Shown piece by piece: positions 16,522 to 25,334 of a stretch of 64,000 bases of DNA. The translations under genes were made by a program, and so were the position numbers. The notes beneath the pieces are model-generated. The model made no database searches and was not told the DNA's origin. It saw only the letters and a program-made list of their open reading frames with translations. Source of the DNA: an uncultured Porphyromonadaceae bacterium (GTDB lineage: Bacteria; Bacteroidota; Bacteroidia; Bacteroidales; Muribaculaceae); contig CABUWI010000009.1 of assembly GCA_902495245.1 (NCBI GenBank), positions 56,503-120,502 of the forward strand. Direction: 5' to 3'. The first letter of the stretch is position 1, and every line of letters begins with the position of its first letter.

Positions 16522-16704
16522 TCAGCGGAATTGGTTGGGAGCGGGGAGGTAAATGAAGCCGGCGTCGGCGAGGCGGCGCTCGAGGTCGGCGCGGTCAATG
16601 TCGAGCGAAGCGCAAAGCTCGTCGAGCGAGTCAAATTCGTCGCGCAGCTTCATGTTCACGGCGCTGAGCAACATGAAGGGGTCGCGGGGCAGTTCAGTCA
16701 TCAT
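16522..16704 (-). CDS. DUF4250 protein
   Basis: A 60-residue product starting at the MMTELPRDPFMLLSAVNMKL motif. The LPRDPFMLLS opening, the DELCASLDI helix-turn-helix-like middle and the final APNQF match the DUF4250 family of short proteins of unknown function. Two adjacent ATG codons (16704 and 16701) are possible starts. They overlap the stop of the upstream LAB_N gene (ATGATGACTGA), so translation is probably coupled. The longer reading frame beginning at 16818 is only the shadow of that upstream gene. Confidence 0.8.
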   Translation of the reverse strand: MMTELPRDPFMLLSAVNMKLRDEFDSLDELCASLDIDRADLERRLADAGFIYLPAPNQFR

Positions 16705-17335
16705 TTTCGAGGGGTTGTTTTGAACGGTATTTGCGGCCGATGGCAATGTTGCGGGCATAGACCACGAGGCCGAAGCTCTGGCCGAGCATGAGCACAACGT
16801 CGAGACGCCACAGGCCATAGAAGAACACGATTGCGGCGCCGCAAAGGCTGATCCACCAGAACACGGGTGGCAGCTCGCTCTGACCGACGCGGCGCGAGTA
16901 CCACCACTGATAGACGAAGCGCAGCGTCATGAGCAGCTGGCCGAACGTGCCCACGGCGAGCAGCCACAGCGGAATGTCCGGGCGCAAAAGGAAGTCGCGC
17001 GCAAACTCTTCGGCACCCTCGGCCACGAAGGCCACGGCAACCAGCGGGAACACGAGCAGCAGTCCCCAGAAAGGCGCGGCCATGCGCACGCCCTTAATGT
17101 GGAGGTTCCAGACGTAGACGTAGTAGCTGACGAGCTGTCCGGCCACGATGGCGAAGTCGGCGCGCAGCCAGCCATAGGTGGCCAGCAGCACCGACCCGGC
17201 GAGCGACAGCGCCCAAAACACCGTCGGCGACAGCACACGGCGCGCCCGCTCGCTCAGAATCCACTGCACGAGGGTGCGCGCCGAAAAGAAGACCTGAGCC
17301 AGCAGGCCGACGCAGGTAACGAGCAGGGGGTGCAT
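16694..17335 (-). CDS. Lipid A biosynthesis N-terminal (LAB_N) domain membrane protein
   Basis: 213 residues with about six membrane spans arranged as two copies of the LAB_N unit. The first has VFFSARTLVQWILSERA, the second has LRFVYQWWYSRR followed by SELPPVFWWISLCGA. LAB_N domains occur at the N terminus of some LpxB proteins and as stand-alone small transporter-like proteins beside polyprenyl-phosphate glycosyltransferases. Here a GT2 and an ArnT-like GT-C enzyme lie immediately upstream with overlapping ends, so a role in moving a lipid-linked sugar across the membrane is a reasonable inference. Confidence 0.88.
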   Translation of the reverse strand: MHPLLVTCVGLLAQVFFSARTLVQWILSERARRVLSPTVFWALSLAGSVLLATYGWLRADFAIVAGQLVSYYVYVWNLHIKGVRMAAPFWGLLLVFPLVAVAFVAEGAEEFARDFLLRPDIPLWLLAVGTFGQLLMTLRFVYQWWYSRRVGQSELPPVFWWISLCGAAIVFFYGLWRLDVVLMLGQSFGLVVYARNIAIGRKYRSKQPLENDD

Positions 17336-18063
17336 CAGAGGTTGGTGTCGCCGATTTTGTAGTTATACCAGCGCGGACGCATCCAGCGGAAGGCGAAGCA
17401 GTCCATGGTTGGGCCGATGAGGCGGTTGCGCAGCGAGAACTTGGACACACCGGCCGTGCGCGGGAAGTGGCGCACCGCCACCTGCTTCACCCTACCCTCC
17501 TGCAGGCCGACGAGGGCGGGGAGGAAACGGTGCATGCCGGTGAACATCGGAATGCGACGGGCCACGTCGGTGTGGAGCACCTTGAGGGGGCAGCCGGTGT
17601 CGACGGCATCGTCGCCGGTCATGAAGCGGCGGAAGGAGTTGGCAATCTTGCTCTGCAGGCGCTTGAAGCCCGTGTCCTTGCGGTTGGCGCGAATGCCCAT
17701 GACGAGCTCGAAGTCGGCGGCATAGGGCAGGAGCAGATTGAAGTCTTCGGGCGCGGTCTGGAGGTCGGCGTCGATGTAGCCCACGAGCGGGGACTCGGCG
17801 GCATCAAATCCGGCCTTGATTGCGGCGCTGAGGCCGCAGTTGCGTTCAAACGAGATGTAGAACATGTCGGGCTGACGCGAGCATATCTCGGCAATGCGTC
17901 GGCCGGAATCATCTTTCGAGCCGTCATTGACGAAGAGCACGCACGCCTTACGCGCCGCCGTCGGCAGGTAGGCGGCGAGGCGCTCCTCGAGCGCGCCGGC
18001 ATTGTCTTCTTCGTTATAGACGGGCACGATTATCGTGAAATCGTAGTTTGCAGTCGGGTTCAT
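17335..18063 (-). CDS. GT2 polyprenyl-phosphate sugar transferase (ArnC/DPM1-like)
   Basis: 242-residue family 2 glycosyltransferase. The N-terminal VPVYNEEDNAGALEERL nucleotide-binding start and the GYIDADLQTAPEDF metal-binding motif are intact. The chain resembles dolichol- or undecaprenyl-phosphate sugar synthases but lacks their C-terminal membrane pair. It would attach a sugar to a polyprenyl phosphate on the cytoplasmic face. Its start overlaps the end of the ArnT-like gene (ATGA at 18060-18063) and its stop touches the start of the LAB_N gene, so the three genes form a tightly coupled operon. Confidence 0.92.
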   Translation of the reverse strand: MNPTANYDFTIIVPVYNEEDNAGALEERLAAYLPTAARKACVLFVNDGSKDDSGRRIAEICSRQPDMFYISFERNCGLSAAIKAGFDAAESPLVGYIDADLQTAPEDFNLLLPYAADFELVMGIRANRKDTGFKRLQSKIANSFRRFMTGDDAVDTGCPLKVLHTDVARRIPMFTGMHRFLPALVGLQEGRVKQVAVRHFPRTAGVSKFSLRNRLIGPTMDCFAFRWMRPRWYNYKIGDTNL

Positions 18064-19370
18064 CTGTTGAATTTATAGGTTAGTTTCCGGCCTTCGGTGC
18101 CCGGCAGCAGCAGGGCCGCGCCGCGGGGCAACACGAATGTGGAGTCAGAAGCGCCGATCACCTCGACCGGCACGCTGAAATAAGCATCAATATTCTCGCC
18201 GCGGCGCACTGAGGAGTCGACATAGACCGCACTCGGATTGAGCGCGGCAACCTCGGAGCACACTGCGCCATAGCCGATTTTCGGATTAAGTGCTGGCAAG
18301 AAGAACGACGCGCCGAAAATCAGGGCGAGCAGAACGAGCGCAATCACCTTGACGGCGCGCAGCAGCCCGCGGCCGTGAATCAGCGAGGCTCCGAAATAGA
18401 CGGCGAACGGAATTGCTGGCAGCATGTAGACCTGCAGCTTCGAGCTTACGCACGACAGAATCAGCAGCGTCGCGGCAAAGACGGCTATCATCATGCGCCG
18501 ATAAGGGCCCGACGCGAGTGTGCGCCGCCTCACGACGGCCGCACCGGCAATGAGCACCGACCAGGGCGCCATGACGTACCACATGTGGACGAGATAGTAC
18601 CACCACGGGCGGGCGTGGGTGAAGGCGTTAGACGCGCGGTCGACCGTCTGATGGAAGAGCAGGTTGTTAAGATATGCGTCGCCACCCTCGGCCCAGGCGC
18701 ATCCGAACCACACGGCGCAGCCGCCGATGATGGCGGCCCATGCGGGCCAGCCCCAGATGCGGCGGAACGAGCGGAAGCGGCCAACCCAGAGCAGCCAGAC
18801 CGCCGACGATAGCAGCGGAATCAGCACGCCGTAGGGCCCTTTGGTGAAAAGGGCGAGGAAGGTGTAGACGCCAAGCAGCAATTCATGGCGCCGCGTAGGC
18901 ACGCCGCAGTCCATGCGCCAGACTTCGCGCAGAGCCAGGACTATGAAGAGCGTCATGAGCATGTCCATGCGCAACACGACCGCCAGACCGGGGAAGTAGC
19001 CGCAGGTGAAGAGCATCAGCAGCGCGGCCTGACGCTGAGACGGAGAGAGCGCACGACGCGCCCAGCCGTCCATGACGCGCCCCACGAGCAGCATCGCGCC
19101 GAGCGAGAAGAGCCCGACGAACCACATGCAGCCATTGCCCAGAAGCAGGCGGCCGGCCATGACTATCCACAGATAGAGCGGCGGCTTGTCGGCATAGACC
19201 TCGCCATGGTTTGCGAAACACCAGACGGAGCCGTCGCGCAAGGCCTCGTCGGCGATGCTCATGTAGCGCAGCTCGTTGTCGGGCGTGAAGTCGCGCAGCA
19301 GCAAGAGCGGCAACAGCGCCAGCGCCGCGGCCGCATAAATCCACCATGTCTGTTGTCTGAGCTTTTCCAT
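18060..19370 (-). CDS. ArnT/PMT-type GT-C glycosyltransferase
   Basis: The start at 19370 (MEKLRQQTWWIYAAAALALLPLLLL) is preferred to the first in-frame Met 150 nt upstream, because a TAACTTTG box lies 8 nt before it. The product is 436 residues with about ten membrane spans. The first periplasmic loop carries DNELRYMSIADEALRDG and YADKPPLYLW, the acidic and KPP motifs typical of ArnT/PMT enzymes. It would transfer a sugar from a polyprenyl phosphate carrier to lipid A or a protein at the periplasmic face. With the GT2 and LAB_N genes it looks like a complete synthesis, flip and transfer set. Confidence 0.88.
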   Translation of the reverse strand: MEKLRQQTWWIYAAAALALLPLLLLRDFTPDNELRYMSIADEALRDGSVWCFANHGEVYADKPPLYLWIVMAGRLLLGNGCMWFVGLFSLGAMLLVGRVMDGWARRALSPSQRQAALLMLFTCGYFPGLAVVLRMDMLMTLFIVLALREVWRMDCGVPTRRHELLLGVYTFLALFTKGPYGVLIPLLSSAVWLLWVGRFRSFRRIWGWPAWAAIIGGCAVWFGCAWAEGGDAYLNNLLFHQTVDRASNAFTHARPWWYYLVHMWYVMAPWSVLIAGAAVVRRRTLASGPYRRMMIAVFAATLLILSCVSSKLQVYMLPAIPFAVYFGASLIHGRGLLRAVKVIALVLLALIFGASFFLPALNPKIGYGAVCSEVAALNPSAVYVDSSVRRGENIDAYFSVPVEVIGASDSTFVLPRGAALLLPGTEGRKLTYKFNR

Positions 19371-19378
19371 TCGGGTTG

Positions 19379-19386
19379 CAAAGTTA
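19379..19386 (-). promoter_or_regulatory. -7 promoter box for the ArnT-like operon
   Basis: TAACTTTG on the minus strand, 8 nt before the ATG at 19370; supports that start and suggests an almost leaderless transcript. Confidence 0.65.
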
Positions 19387-19477
19387 CAAAAATTCCCCGA
19401 AAAAGCGAAGTGGCGAGTCCGACTAATGCCGGATTCGCCACTTTCAAAGCAGTATTTTCCAAACGGGGCTGCCGAAA

Positions 19478-20335
19478 TCAGCTGCCCTGGAGTTTGAAGT
19501 TGATGGGCAGGGTGTACCACACGCGCACGCTCTGGCCGTTCATCTTACCGGGAATGAACTTGGGCAGAGATTTAACAACGCGCTTGGCCTCCTTGTCGAG
19601 GTCGGGGTCCTTGCCGCGCACCACCTTGACTTCGCCAATCGAACCGTCTTTCTCAACCACGAACTGCACGGTTACGCGGCCTTGAATGTTGTTCTGCTGA
19701 GCCATTTCGGGGTAGCGGATATTCTTAGAGAGCCACTTGTAGAGCTCGGCGTCGCCGCCGGGGAACTTGGGAGCCTCTTCAACAGCGGTGAAGATCTTTT
19801 CGGGTTCCGGAGCTTTCTTCTCTTCTACAACAACTTCTTCCTTGATGGTGCGGACCACGGTAACGTCGTCGGTACCCTCGTCAAAGTCTTTCGCACCGAA
19901 GGCGGTCTCGGTCTGGGTCAGGTCTTCCTGAGTCTTGACTTCGTCTTCCTTGGTAACCTGGTCGTCATCGACGATGGCGATTTCGGTAACTTTTACGGTG
20001 TTGAGCACTTCTTCGGGAAGCACTTCTTCGACTTCGGGTTCCTCGAAGCGTTCTTCGGGTTCCTCTTCGGGAGCTTCTTCCTCTTCGGCGCTGGTGTCAA
20101 CGCTCACCATTTCCTGCTCGGCCTCGCCGGTGATGGTCTCTTCGGCGCGCTCGATCGAGCTTACCAGCAGAGAGAGAAGCAGAGCGATGATGATTACGCC
20201 GACAACGGAGAGCATCGCCAGGTTGTGGCGGCGAACGCTCTGCGAGCGGAGCTCGTAAGCACCGAATTCCTTGTTCTTACCTTCAAATATAATGTCGGTC
20301 CACTCACGCGATGACAGGTCTACGTCTTTAGCCAT
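19478..20335 (-). CDS. tonB: Energy transducer TonB
   Basis: 285 residues. The Bacteroidetes-type cytoplasmic start (WTDIIFEGKNKEFGAYELR) is followed by one membrane span (about 38-60). Next come a Glu/Pro/Val-rich periplasmic spacer (about 65-190) and a C-terminal TonB domain (KFPGGDAELYKWL...GRVTVQFVVEKDGSIGEVKVV...WYTLPINFKL). It couples the proton motive force harvested by ExbB/ExbD to outer-membrane receptors. It is the last gene of the exbB-exbD-exbD-tonB operon. Confidence 0.95.
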   Translation of the reverse strand: MAKDVDLSSREWTDIIFEGKNKEFGAYELRSQSVRRHNLAMLSVVGVIIIALLLSLLVSSIERAEETITGEAEQEMVSVDTSAEEEEAPEEEPEERFEEPEVEEVLPEEVLNTVKVTEIAIVDDDQVTKEDEVKTQEDLTQTETAFGAKDFDEGTDDVTVVRTIKEEVVVEEKKAPEPEKIFTAVEEAPKFPGGDAELYKWLSKNIRYPEMAQQNNIQGRVTVQFVVEKDGSIGEVKVVRGKDPDLDKEAKRVVKSLPKFIPGKMNGQSVRVWYTLPINFKLQGS

Positions 20336-20383
20336 AATTCTGTGTCTTTTTACGGGTTTAACATTAAACTTACATCACGTATA

Positions 20384-21166
20384 TCAGAGCTTGCCCTGAG
20401 CTTTGAGATAAGAAAGAATCAGCAGCGAGTCGGTCGAGTTGATGTTGTCGATCTGATAGCGCGAAATCTGGCCGAGCTGCATCTCGTCGAGCGCCGAAAT
20501 CACCGATTCATAGCTGGCGTTGGGGCCGGCCTTGATGATGACCACGGGGCGGGTCAGAGTTGAGTCGTTGCGGATTTCACGGGCGCGTGCCTGGAAGACG
20601 GAGTCGTTGGCTTCCTTTGTGGGGGCCAGAGAACCTTCCTTCCACTGTTTTTTCAGCTCGTCGACCTTAGCGAGCACCTCTTTGTTGCGCTCGTGCAGGA
20701 TAGCGCGAATACCGTTGGTTTCACCGTTGGTGTTGCCGCGGAAACGCTGCTCTTTGAGTTTCAGCTTATCGGCGTCGATAAAGTTGTCCTTGTCCACGTC
20801 GTTGTCGGCGAAGGAGCCCTCGAAGGGCTTGCCCTCGTAGTAGTAGACAATGTGCTTGGGATATTCAACGCCGGTAACTTCGTCAGCCTCCATCTTGACG
20901 TGGCCTTGCTCGTCGCGTTCGGTGTCAAGAATGAGGGTAACGGCTTCAGACTGCTTAGTCTTGTTCTGCTGGCTCTGCTCGAGTTTTTCGTTCGAGGGCA
21001 GTGCAATCTGCAGAGTCTGCGACTTAATCATCGTGGTGCAGAGCATGAAGAACGTGATCAGCAGCATGTTCATATCCACCATGGGCGTGAAGTCCACGTG
21101 GATCTGCATCTTCTTCTGGGCGCCTTTTTTCTTGCCGCCCTTGTCGGATTGTTCTATCTGTGCCAT
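20384..21166 (-). CDS. exbD: ExbD/TolR biopolymer transporter (second copy)
   Basis: 260 residues. The single N-terminal span VDFTPMVDMNMLLITFFML contains the proton-path Asp of the family, and the C-terminal ends are in the periplasm. A hydrophilic insert (about residues 90-175) makes it longer than E. coli ExbD, as is usual in Bacteroidetes. It lies between the first ExbD gene (5-nt gap) and tonB (48-nt gap). Confidence 0.93.
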   Translation of the reverse strand: MAQIEQSDKGGKKKGAQKKMQIHVDFTPMVDMNMLLITFFMLCTTMIKSQTLQIALPSNEKLEQSQQNKTKQSEAVTLILDTERDEQGHVKMEADEVTGVEYPKHIVYYYEGKPFEGSFADNDVDKDNFIDADKLKLKEQRFRGNTNGETNGIRAILHERNKEVLAKVDELKKQWKEGSLAPTKEANDSVFQARAREIRNDSTLTRPVVIIKAGPNASYESVISALDEMQLGQISRYQIDNINSTDSLLILSYLKAQGKL

Positions 21167-21171
21167 GGTGA

Positions 21172-21972
21172 TTACTCGTTTTCGGATTTAAGCGCAGTCA
21201 TAAGGCTGAACTTGTTGAGTTTCAAAGTCTGGAGGTTGTCGAGGACGGTGTGCATCACGCTGTAGGGGGTGTCCTTGTCGCCCTTGACGGCAATGCCCTC
21301 GCCGGTGCGCTTGATAGCGTCATAGAAACGGGGGTTCGGATCGGCCTGGTTGCCCTTGCCGTCGATAGTGCCGTTGTTGCGATAGTCCTGAGCGATGCGC
21401 TGCATTGCGTCCATCCAGATTTGGAATTCATTGAGTTTCGTCAAGTCTCGGTTGTCATTGATGGGTATACCGACCTTTGCGGGGTCGAATTCCTTCATGA
21501 TCTTGTCCTGTTCGGTAGTGGGCAGGCTGAGGAACGCGGGGAGTTCCTTCATGGGCATGCCGAACATGCCGAGTTTGGAGAAAGCCGAGATCTGAGCTTC
21601 ATTGAAGTTGACTTTAGCTTCGGGGAAACGCTCGTTGTAGAGGCGGTTTGCTTCGATAATCAGGTCGCGGCGCACCTTCTCGGAAGAGTAGATGGAGTCT
21701 TCGTCGCCCGTGATTCCGATAAACACCTTGCCTTCCACGGCGTGGTTGAGAGTGCCGTCGCTTTTGGTTTCGGCACCGCTGACCAGAATGGTTACAAGGT
21801 TTGACAGCGGCACTTTGACTTCACTCACCGACGAGGGAGTGATTACCGTTGCCGGCTCCTTGGCCAGGAAGGTCGAGGTCAACATGAAGAAAGTCAACAA
21901 AAGAACGGTAACGTCACTCATCGCCGTCATGTCGATGAGCGTGCTCTTTCTTTTAATTTTAGGCTTTCCCAT
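21172..21972 (-). CDS. exbD: ExbD/TolR biopolymer transporter (first copy)
   Basis: 266 residues. The N-terminal span DMTAMSDVTVLLLTFFML carries the conserved Asp. The periplasmic part ends with GDKDTPYSVMHTVLDNLQTLKL, the usual ExbD C-terminal fold. It forms the stator with ExbB. Two divergent ExbD paralogues in one operon is the common Bacteroidetes arrangement and may reflect a hetero-oligomeric motor (family context). Confidence 0.93.
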   Translation of the reverse strand: MGKPKIKRKSTLIDMTAMSDVTVLLLTFFMLTSTFLAKEPATVITPSSVSEVKVPLSNLVTILVSGAETKSDGTLNHAVEGKVFIGITGDEDSIYSSEKVRRDLIIEANRLYNERFPEAKVNFNEAQISAFSKLGMFGMPMKELPAFLSLPTTEQDKIMKEFDPAKVGIPINDNRDLTKLNEFQIWMDAMQRIAQDYRNNGTIDGKGNQADPNPRFYDAIKRTGEGIAVKGDKDTPYSVMHTVLDNLQTLKLNKFSLMTALKSENE

Positions 21973-22022
21973 ATTACTTTGTTAAAGTTTTAATCGGTTT
22001 TAGTAAAGTAAGATGGAAAAGA

Positions 22023-22892
22023 TTAGTGAGTAGCCTGGAACGTCTGGACAATCGAGAAGCCGATTTCGTCGATGGCGTAGGTGAGGTTATCAATCTTGTT
22101 GGTGTAGAAGTTGTAAGAGATAACGGCGAAAGCACCGGTTGCGATACCGAAGGCGGTGTTCACAAGTGCCTCGGAAATACCGGTTGACAGAGCGGTCGAG
22201 TCAGGAGCGCCTGATGCAGACAGAGCCTGGAACGACTTGATCATACCGATAACGGTACCGAGCAGACCGACGAGAGTACCCAGAGTGGTGAGGGTGGCCA
22301 CGATGGGGAGGTTCTGCTGGAGCGAGGGCATTTCCATTGCGGTAGCCTCTTCAACTTCCTTCTGGAGGGTCTGAACTTTCTGTTCTTTGGTCAGGACGGT
22401 GTTCTTGTCCATTTCTTCGTAGCGAACCAGAGCGGCGCTAACAACGGCGGCAACCGAACCTTTCTGCTTTTTGCAGAGCTCCTGAGCGCCCTTGATGTCG
22501 TTCTTTTCGAGTTTGGTCTTCACTTCAGCGACGAACTTGGCGATGTTGCCCGTGCCCTTGGCGCTCTTCAGAGCGATGGCGCGTTCAACCGACAGAACGA
22601 TAACGGTGAGGAACAGGGTTTGCAGGATAGGCACGATGATGCCGCCTTTGAAGATGGTGCCGATGAGGTCGGTGGGGTGAGCTTCGCCATCGAAGAACCA
22701 CATTGATGCGGGAGCGCCTTCGGCGGGAACATCAAACTCGAAGTGGCTGGGGGCACCGAAGAAGAACAGGAAAGCGCAAACGGCAACAACGAAACAAGCG
22801 ATGATGACCAGGAATGCGTTCTTGACGCCGGTTACGTTTGACTTAACCGGGGCAGAACCCTTTGCAGGGCTAACGGGAGATGTAGCTTCCAT
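22023..22892 (-). CDS. exbB: MotA/TolQ/ExbB proton channel
   Basis: 289 residues with an N-terminal span (about 25-48) and a second near residue 100. Two C-terminal spans form the channel core (PIVATLTTLGTLVGLLGTVIGMIKSF and ALVNTAFGIATGAFAVISYNFY). The LGLLGTV-like and GIATGAFA motifs are those of ExbB/TolQ. It is the first gene of the energy-transduction operon. Confidence 0.95.
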   Translation of the reverse strand: MEATSPVSPAKGSAPVKSNVTGVKNAFLVIIACFVVAVCAFLFFFGAPSHFEFDVPAEGAPASMWFFDGEAHPTDLIGTIFKGGIIVPILQTLFLTVIVLSVERAIALKSAKGTGNIAKFVAEVKTKLEKNDIKGAQELCKKQKGSVAAVVSAALVRYEEMDKNTVLTKEQKVQTLQKEVEEATAMEMPSLQQNLPIVATLTTLGTLVGLLGTVIGMIKSFQALSASGAPDSTALSTGISEALVNTAFGIATGAFAVISYNFYTNKIDNLTYAIDEIGFSIVQTFQATH

Positions 22893-22994
22893 TTTTGTTA
22901 ATTGCTGAGATTTAAGTGATTAATTATTGGTTAATAATGAAATTTTGTTATTTACTGTGTTTGACATGGCTTTACTCAGTCCATAATCTAATCG

Positions 22995-23002
22995 CAAATT
23001 TA
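22995..23002 (-). promoter_or_regulatory. -7 promoter box for the exbB operon
   Basis: TAAATTTG on the minus strand, about 100 nt before the exbB ATG, in an AT-rich gap. Confidence 0.5.
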
Positions 23003-23040
23003 TCAATAAAATTTGGTTTTACAAAAATTTTCGGGATTTT

Positions 23041-23898
23041 TCACGGTTTTTCTATCTCGGTAACCGGTTTTCCGGACACGCGGCGCCTGCAGATGACCGT
23101 CAGCGGCAGATAGTCGGGCGCCCCGGGGTCGAGGCTGTTGCGCCTCACGAGCTGCGAGGCGTGGACGTAGCGGCCGGCGCCTTCATAGATGGCCACGTGG
23201 GTGATTCGCCGTGTCTTGCGGTTGCCGAAAAATATGAGGTCGCCGGGCTGAAGCGAATCGGGGTGCACCTCCGTGCCCTCGCGGGCCTGTTGCCATGCGT
23301 CGCGCGGCAGCAGACGCCCCTGGGCCATATAGGCCATGCGCACAAGGCCCGAACAATCCAAGCCCTTGCCCGACAGTCCGCCCCAAAGGTAGGGCACGCC
23401 CATATACATGGCAGCCGTGTGCGGCAGCCGTGCGGGGTCGAACGGCGCGGCGCAGAGCGAGTCGAGCGGCGCCACTGCGCCAAGCGGGCGCTTGATCCGG
23501 CGGCCGTCGGGCAGCCCGAGCGAGTCGCCCGGCAGAGCGGTGAGTACGTCGCCGGCAAGGAGGTCGGTGGTGAGGTCGGCGTCGTGCAGCTCGAAGGGAG
23601 CCGTAACCATTACCTTCGGCGCCGCGAGCCACACCTTATATTCCCGTTCGGATAAGAACGTCAGCGAGTGGTTGATAATCCACCCGCGGTAGCCGTCGGG
23701 CGTCTCCACCCTACTCCAGTCCGCGCCCTTTTCGAGCACGCGCACCGGAGTGCCCATCAGCGCCTGACTCACCTGTTCGGAAGCGTGGGAGGGTTCGGCA
23801 CGCATGCTGACGACGCTAAGGCGCGCCAGAGCCCGCTGCTGTGCAATTGTGGCGGCGCAGCCAAGCAGCGCCGCCACAATCAGAAGTTTCAGTCTCAA
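23041..23898 (-). CDS. NlpC/P60 (C40) peptidoglycan hydrolase with SH3-like domain
   Basis: 285 residues with a signal sequence of about 19 residues. Bacterial SH3-like modules (about 25-140) precede a C-terminal NlpC/P60 domain. Catalytic Cys182 (LDCSGLVRMAY), His234 (ITHVAIYEG) and His246 (RYVHAS) are in place. It resembles gamma-D-glutamyl-diamino-acid endopeptidases that cleave cell-wall stem peptides. Its start is 6 nt after the glmM stop, placing a wall-cleaving enzyme in an operon with a wall-precursor enzyme. Confidence 0.93.
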   Translation of the reverse strand: MRLKLLIVAALLGCAATIAQQRALARLSVVSMRAEPSHASEQVSQALMGTPVRVLEKGADWSRVETPDGYRGWIINHSLTFLSEREYKVWLAAPKVMVTAPFELHDADLTTDLLAGDVLTALPGDSLGLPDGRRIKRPLGAVAPLDSLCAAPFDPARLPHTAAMYMGVPYLWGGLSGKGLDCSGLVRMAYMAQGRLLPRDAWQQAREGTEVHPDSLQPGDLIFFGNRKTRRITHVAIYEGAGRYVHASQLVRRNSLDPGAPDYLPLTVICRRRVSGKPVTEIEKP

Positions 23899-23904
23899 AA
23901 CGGT

Positions 23905-25296
23905 TTATTTCTTTACCAGAGAGTTGATGACGTCTTTGATCTCCTGAGCCAGCTGCTCGGCCTGCTCCATGGTCGAGGCCTCGGAGTAGATGCGGATAAT
24001 CGGCTCGGTGTTGCTCTTGCGCAGGTGGACCCACTTGTCGGCAAAGTCAATCTTCACGCCGTCGATGTCGGTAATCTCCTCGTTGGCGAATTTCTGCTTC
24101 ACGGCAGCCAGAATTGCGTCGACGTCGATTTCAGGCGTCAGCTCGATTTTGTTCTTGGCGATTGCATAGGGGGGATAGCCGGCCTTGAGCTCGGTTACCT
24201 TCTTGCCGCTCTTGGCCATGAGGGTCAGGAAGAGGGCCACGCCCACCAGGGCGTCGCGGCCATAGTGGAGTTCGGGGTAGATGACACCGCCGTTGCCCTC
24301 GCCGCCGATGACGGCGCCGGTGCGCTTCATCTCTGTGGTTACGTTGACCTCGCCGACGGCCGATGCGGAGTAGCTGCAGCCGTGGGCGCGCGTAACGTCG
24401 CGCAGTGCGCGGCTCGAGCTGAGGTTGCTCACGGTCGAGCCGGGGGTATGGTTCAGCACGTAGTCGGCCACGGCGACGAGCGTGTATTCCTCGACGAACA
24501 TCTCGCCGTTCTCCATGACGATGGCCAGACGGTCAACGTCGGGGTCAACGACGAAGCCGACGTCGGCCACGCCGGTCTTCATCAGGTCGGCGATGCCGGT
24601 GAGGTTTTCAGGAATGGGTTCGGGGGTGTGGGCGAACTTGCCGGTTGCCTCGCAGTTGAGCTCGATGACGTTCTTGACGCCCAGCGCGCGCAGCAGCTGC
24701 GGAATCACGGTGCCGCCAACAGAGTTAACGGCGTCGACGGCAACGGTGAAGCCTGCCTTGGCGATGGCTTCGACATCGACCAGCGGAAGGGCCAGCACGG
24801 AGTCTATGTGCTTGCGGTTATAGGTGTTGTTGGTGAACTCGTGACCCAGCTCGTCAACTTCGGCAAACGTGTAGTCGTCGGCAGCGGCGATTGCCAGCAC
24901 TTCGGCGCCCTCGGCAGCGTTGAGGAATTCGCCGTGGTGGTTCAGCAGCTTCAGCGCGTTCCACTGTTTGGGGTTATGCGATGCGGTGAGAATGATGCCG
25001 CCGCAAGCGCCCTCGGAGGTTACGGCAATCTCGGTGGTAGGGGTCGAGGCAAGGCCGATGTTGACCACGTCGAAGCCCATGCCCATGAGCGTGCCCACAA
25101 CGAGCTTGTCGACCATGGCGCCGCTCAGGCGGGCGTCGCGGCCCACGACGATTGTGCGGCTCTTGACGGGGGTTGTCTTCTTGATGAATTTTGCATACGC
25201 AGCGGTGAATTTCACTACGTCGAGAGGGCTCAGGCCCTCGCCGGGGCGACCGCCGATAGTGCCGCGGATACCCGAAATTGACTTAATGAGAGACAT
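23905..25296 (-). CDS. glmM: Phosphoglucosamine mutase-type phosphohexomutase
   Basis: 463 residues from MSLIKSISGIRGTIGGRPGE; the longer in-frame extension upstream is the shadow of the DUF4827 gene. The enzyme would convert glucosamine-6-phosphate to glucosamine-1-phosphate for UDP-GlcNAc synthesis. The phosphoserine is Ser106 (TASHNP), the metal site is DPDVDRLAIV and the sugar loop is GEGNGGVIYP. The C-terminal phosphate-binding RKSNTEPIIRIYSEA is present. The Bacteroidetes form is divergent from E. coli GlmM, so activity on other hexose phosphates cannot be excluded. Confidence 0.9.
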   Translation of the reverse strand: MSLIKSISGIRGTIGGRPGEGLSPLDVVKFTAAYAKFIKKTTPVKSRTIVVGRDARLSGAMVDKLVVGTLMGMGFDVVNIGLASTPTTEIAVTSEGACGGIILTASHNPKQWNALKLLNHHGEFLNAAEGAEVLAIAAADDYTFAEVDELGHEFTNNTYNRKHIDSVLALPLVDVEAIAKAGFTVAVDAVNSVGGTVIPQLLRALGVKNVIELNCEATGKFAHTPEPIPENLTGIADLMKTGVADVGFVVDPDVDRLAIVMENGEMFVEEYTLVAVADYVLNHTPGSTVSNLSSSRALRDVTRAHGCSYSASAVGEVNVTTEMKRTGAVIGGEGNGGVIYPELHYGRDALVGVALFLTLMAKSGKKVTELKAGYPPYAIAKNKIELTPEIDVDAILAAVKQKFANEEITDIDGVKIDFADKWVHLRKSNTEPIIRIYSEASTMEQAEQLAQEIKDVINSLVKK

Positions 25297-25334
25297 GATA
25301 TTTAAGGTTAAAGTTTTTGAGTTCTTGGTTGAGA

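Noticed and set aside
16705..16818. Longer DUF4250 protein starting at 16818
   Set aside because: The extra 38 residues overlap the upstream LAB_N gene in another frame; the family starts at the MTELPRDPF motif.
23668..25281. 537-codon plus-strand frame opposite glmM
   Set aside because: Shadow of glmM and the NlpC/P60 gene.
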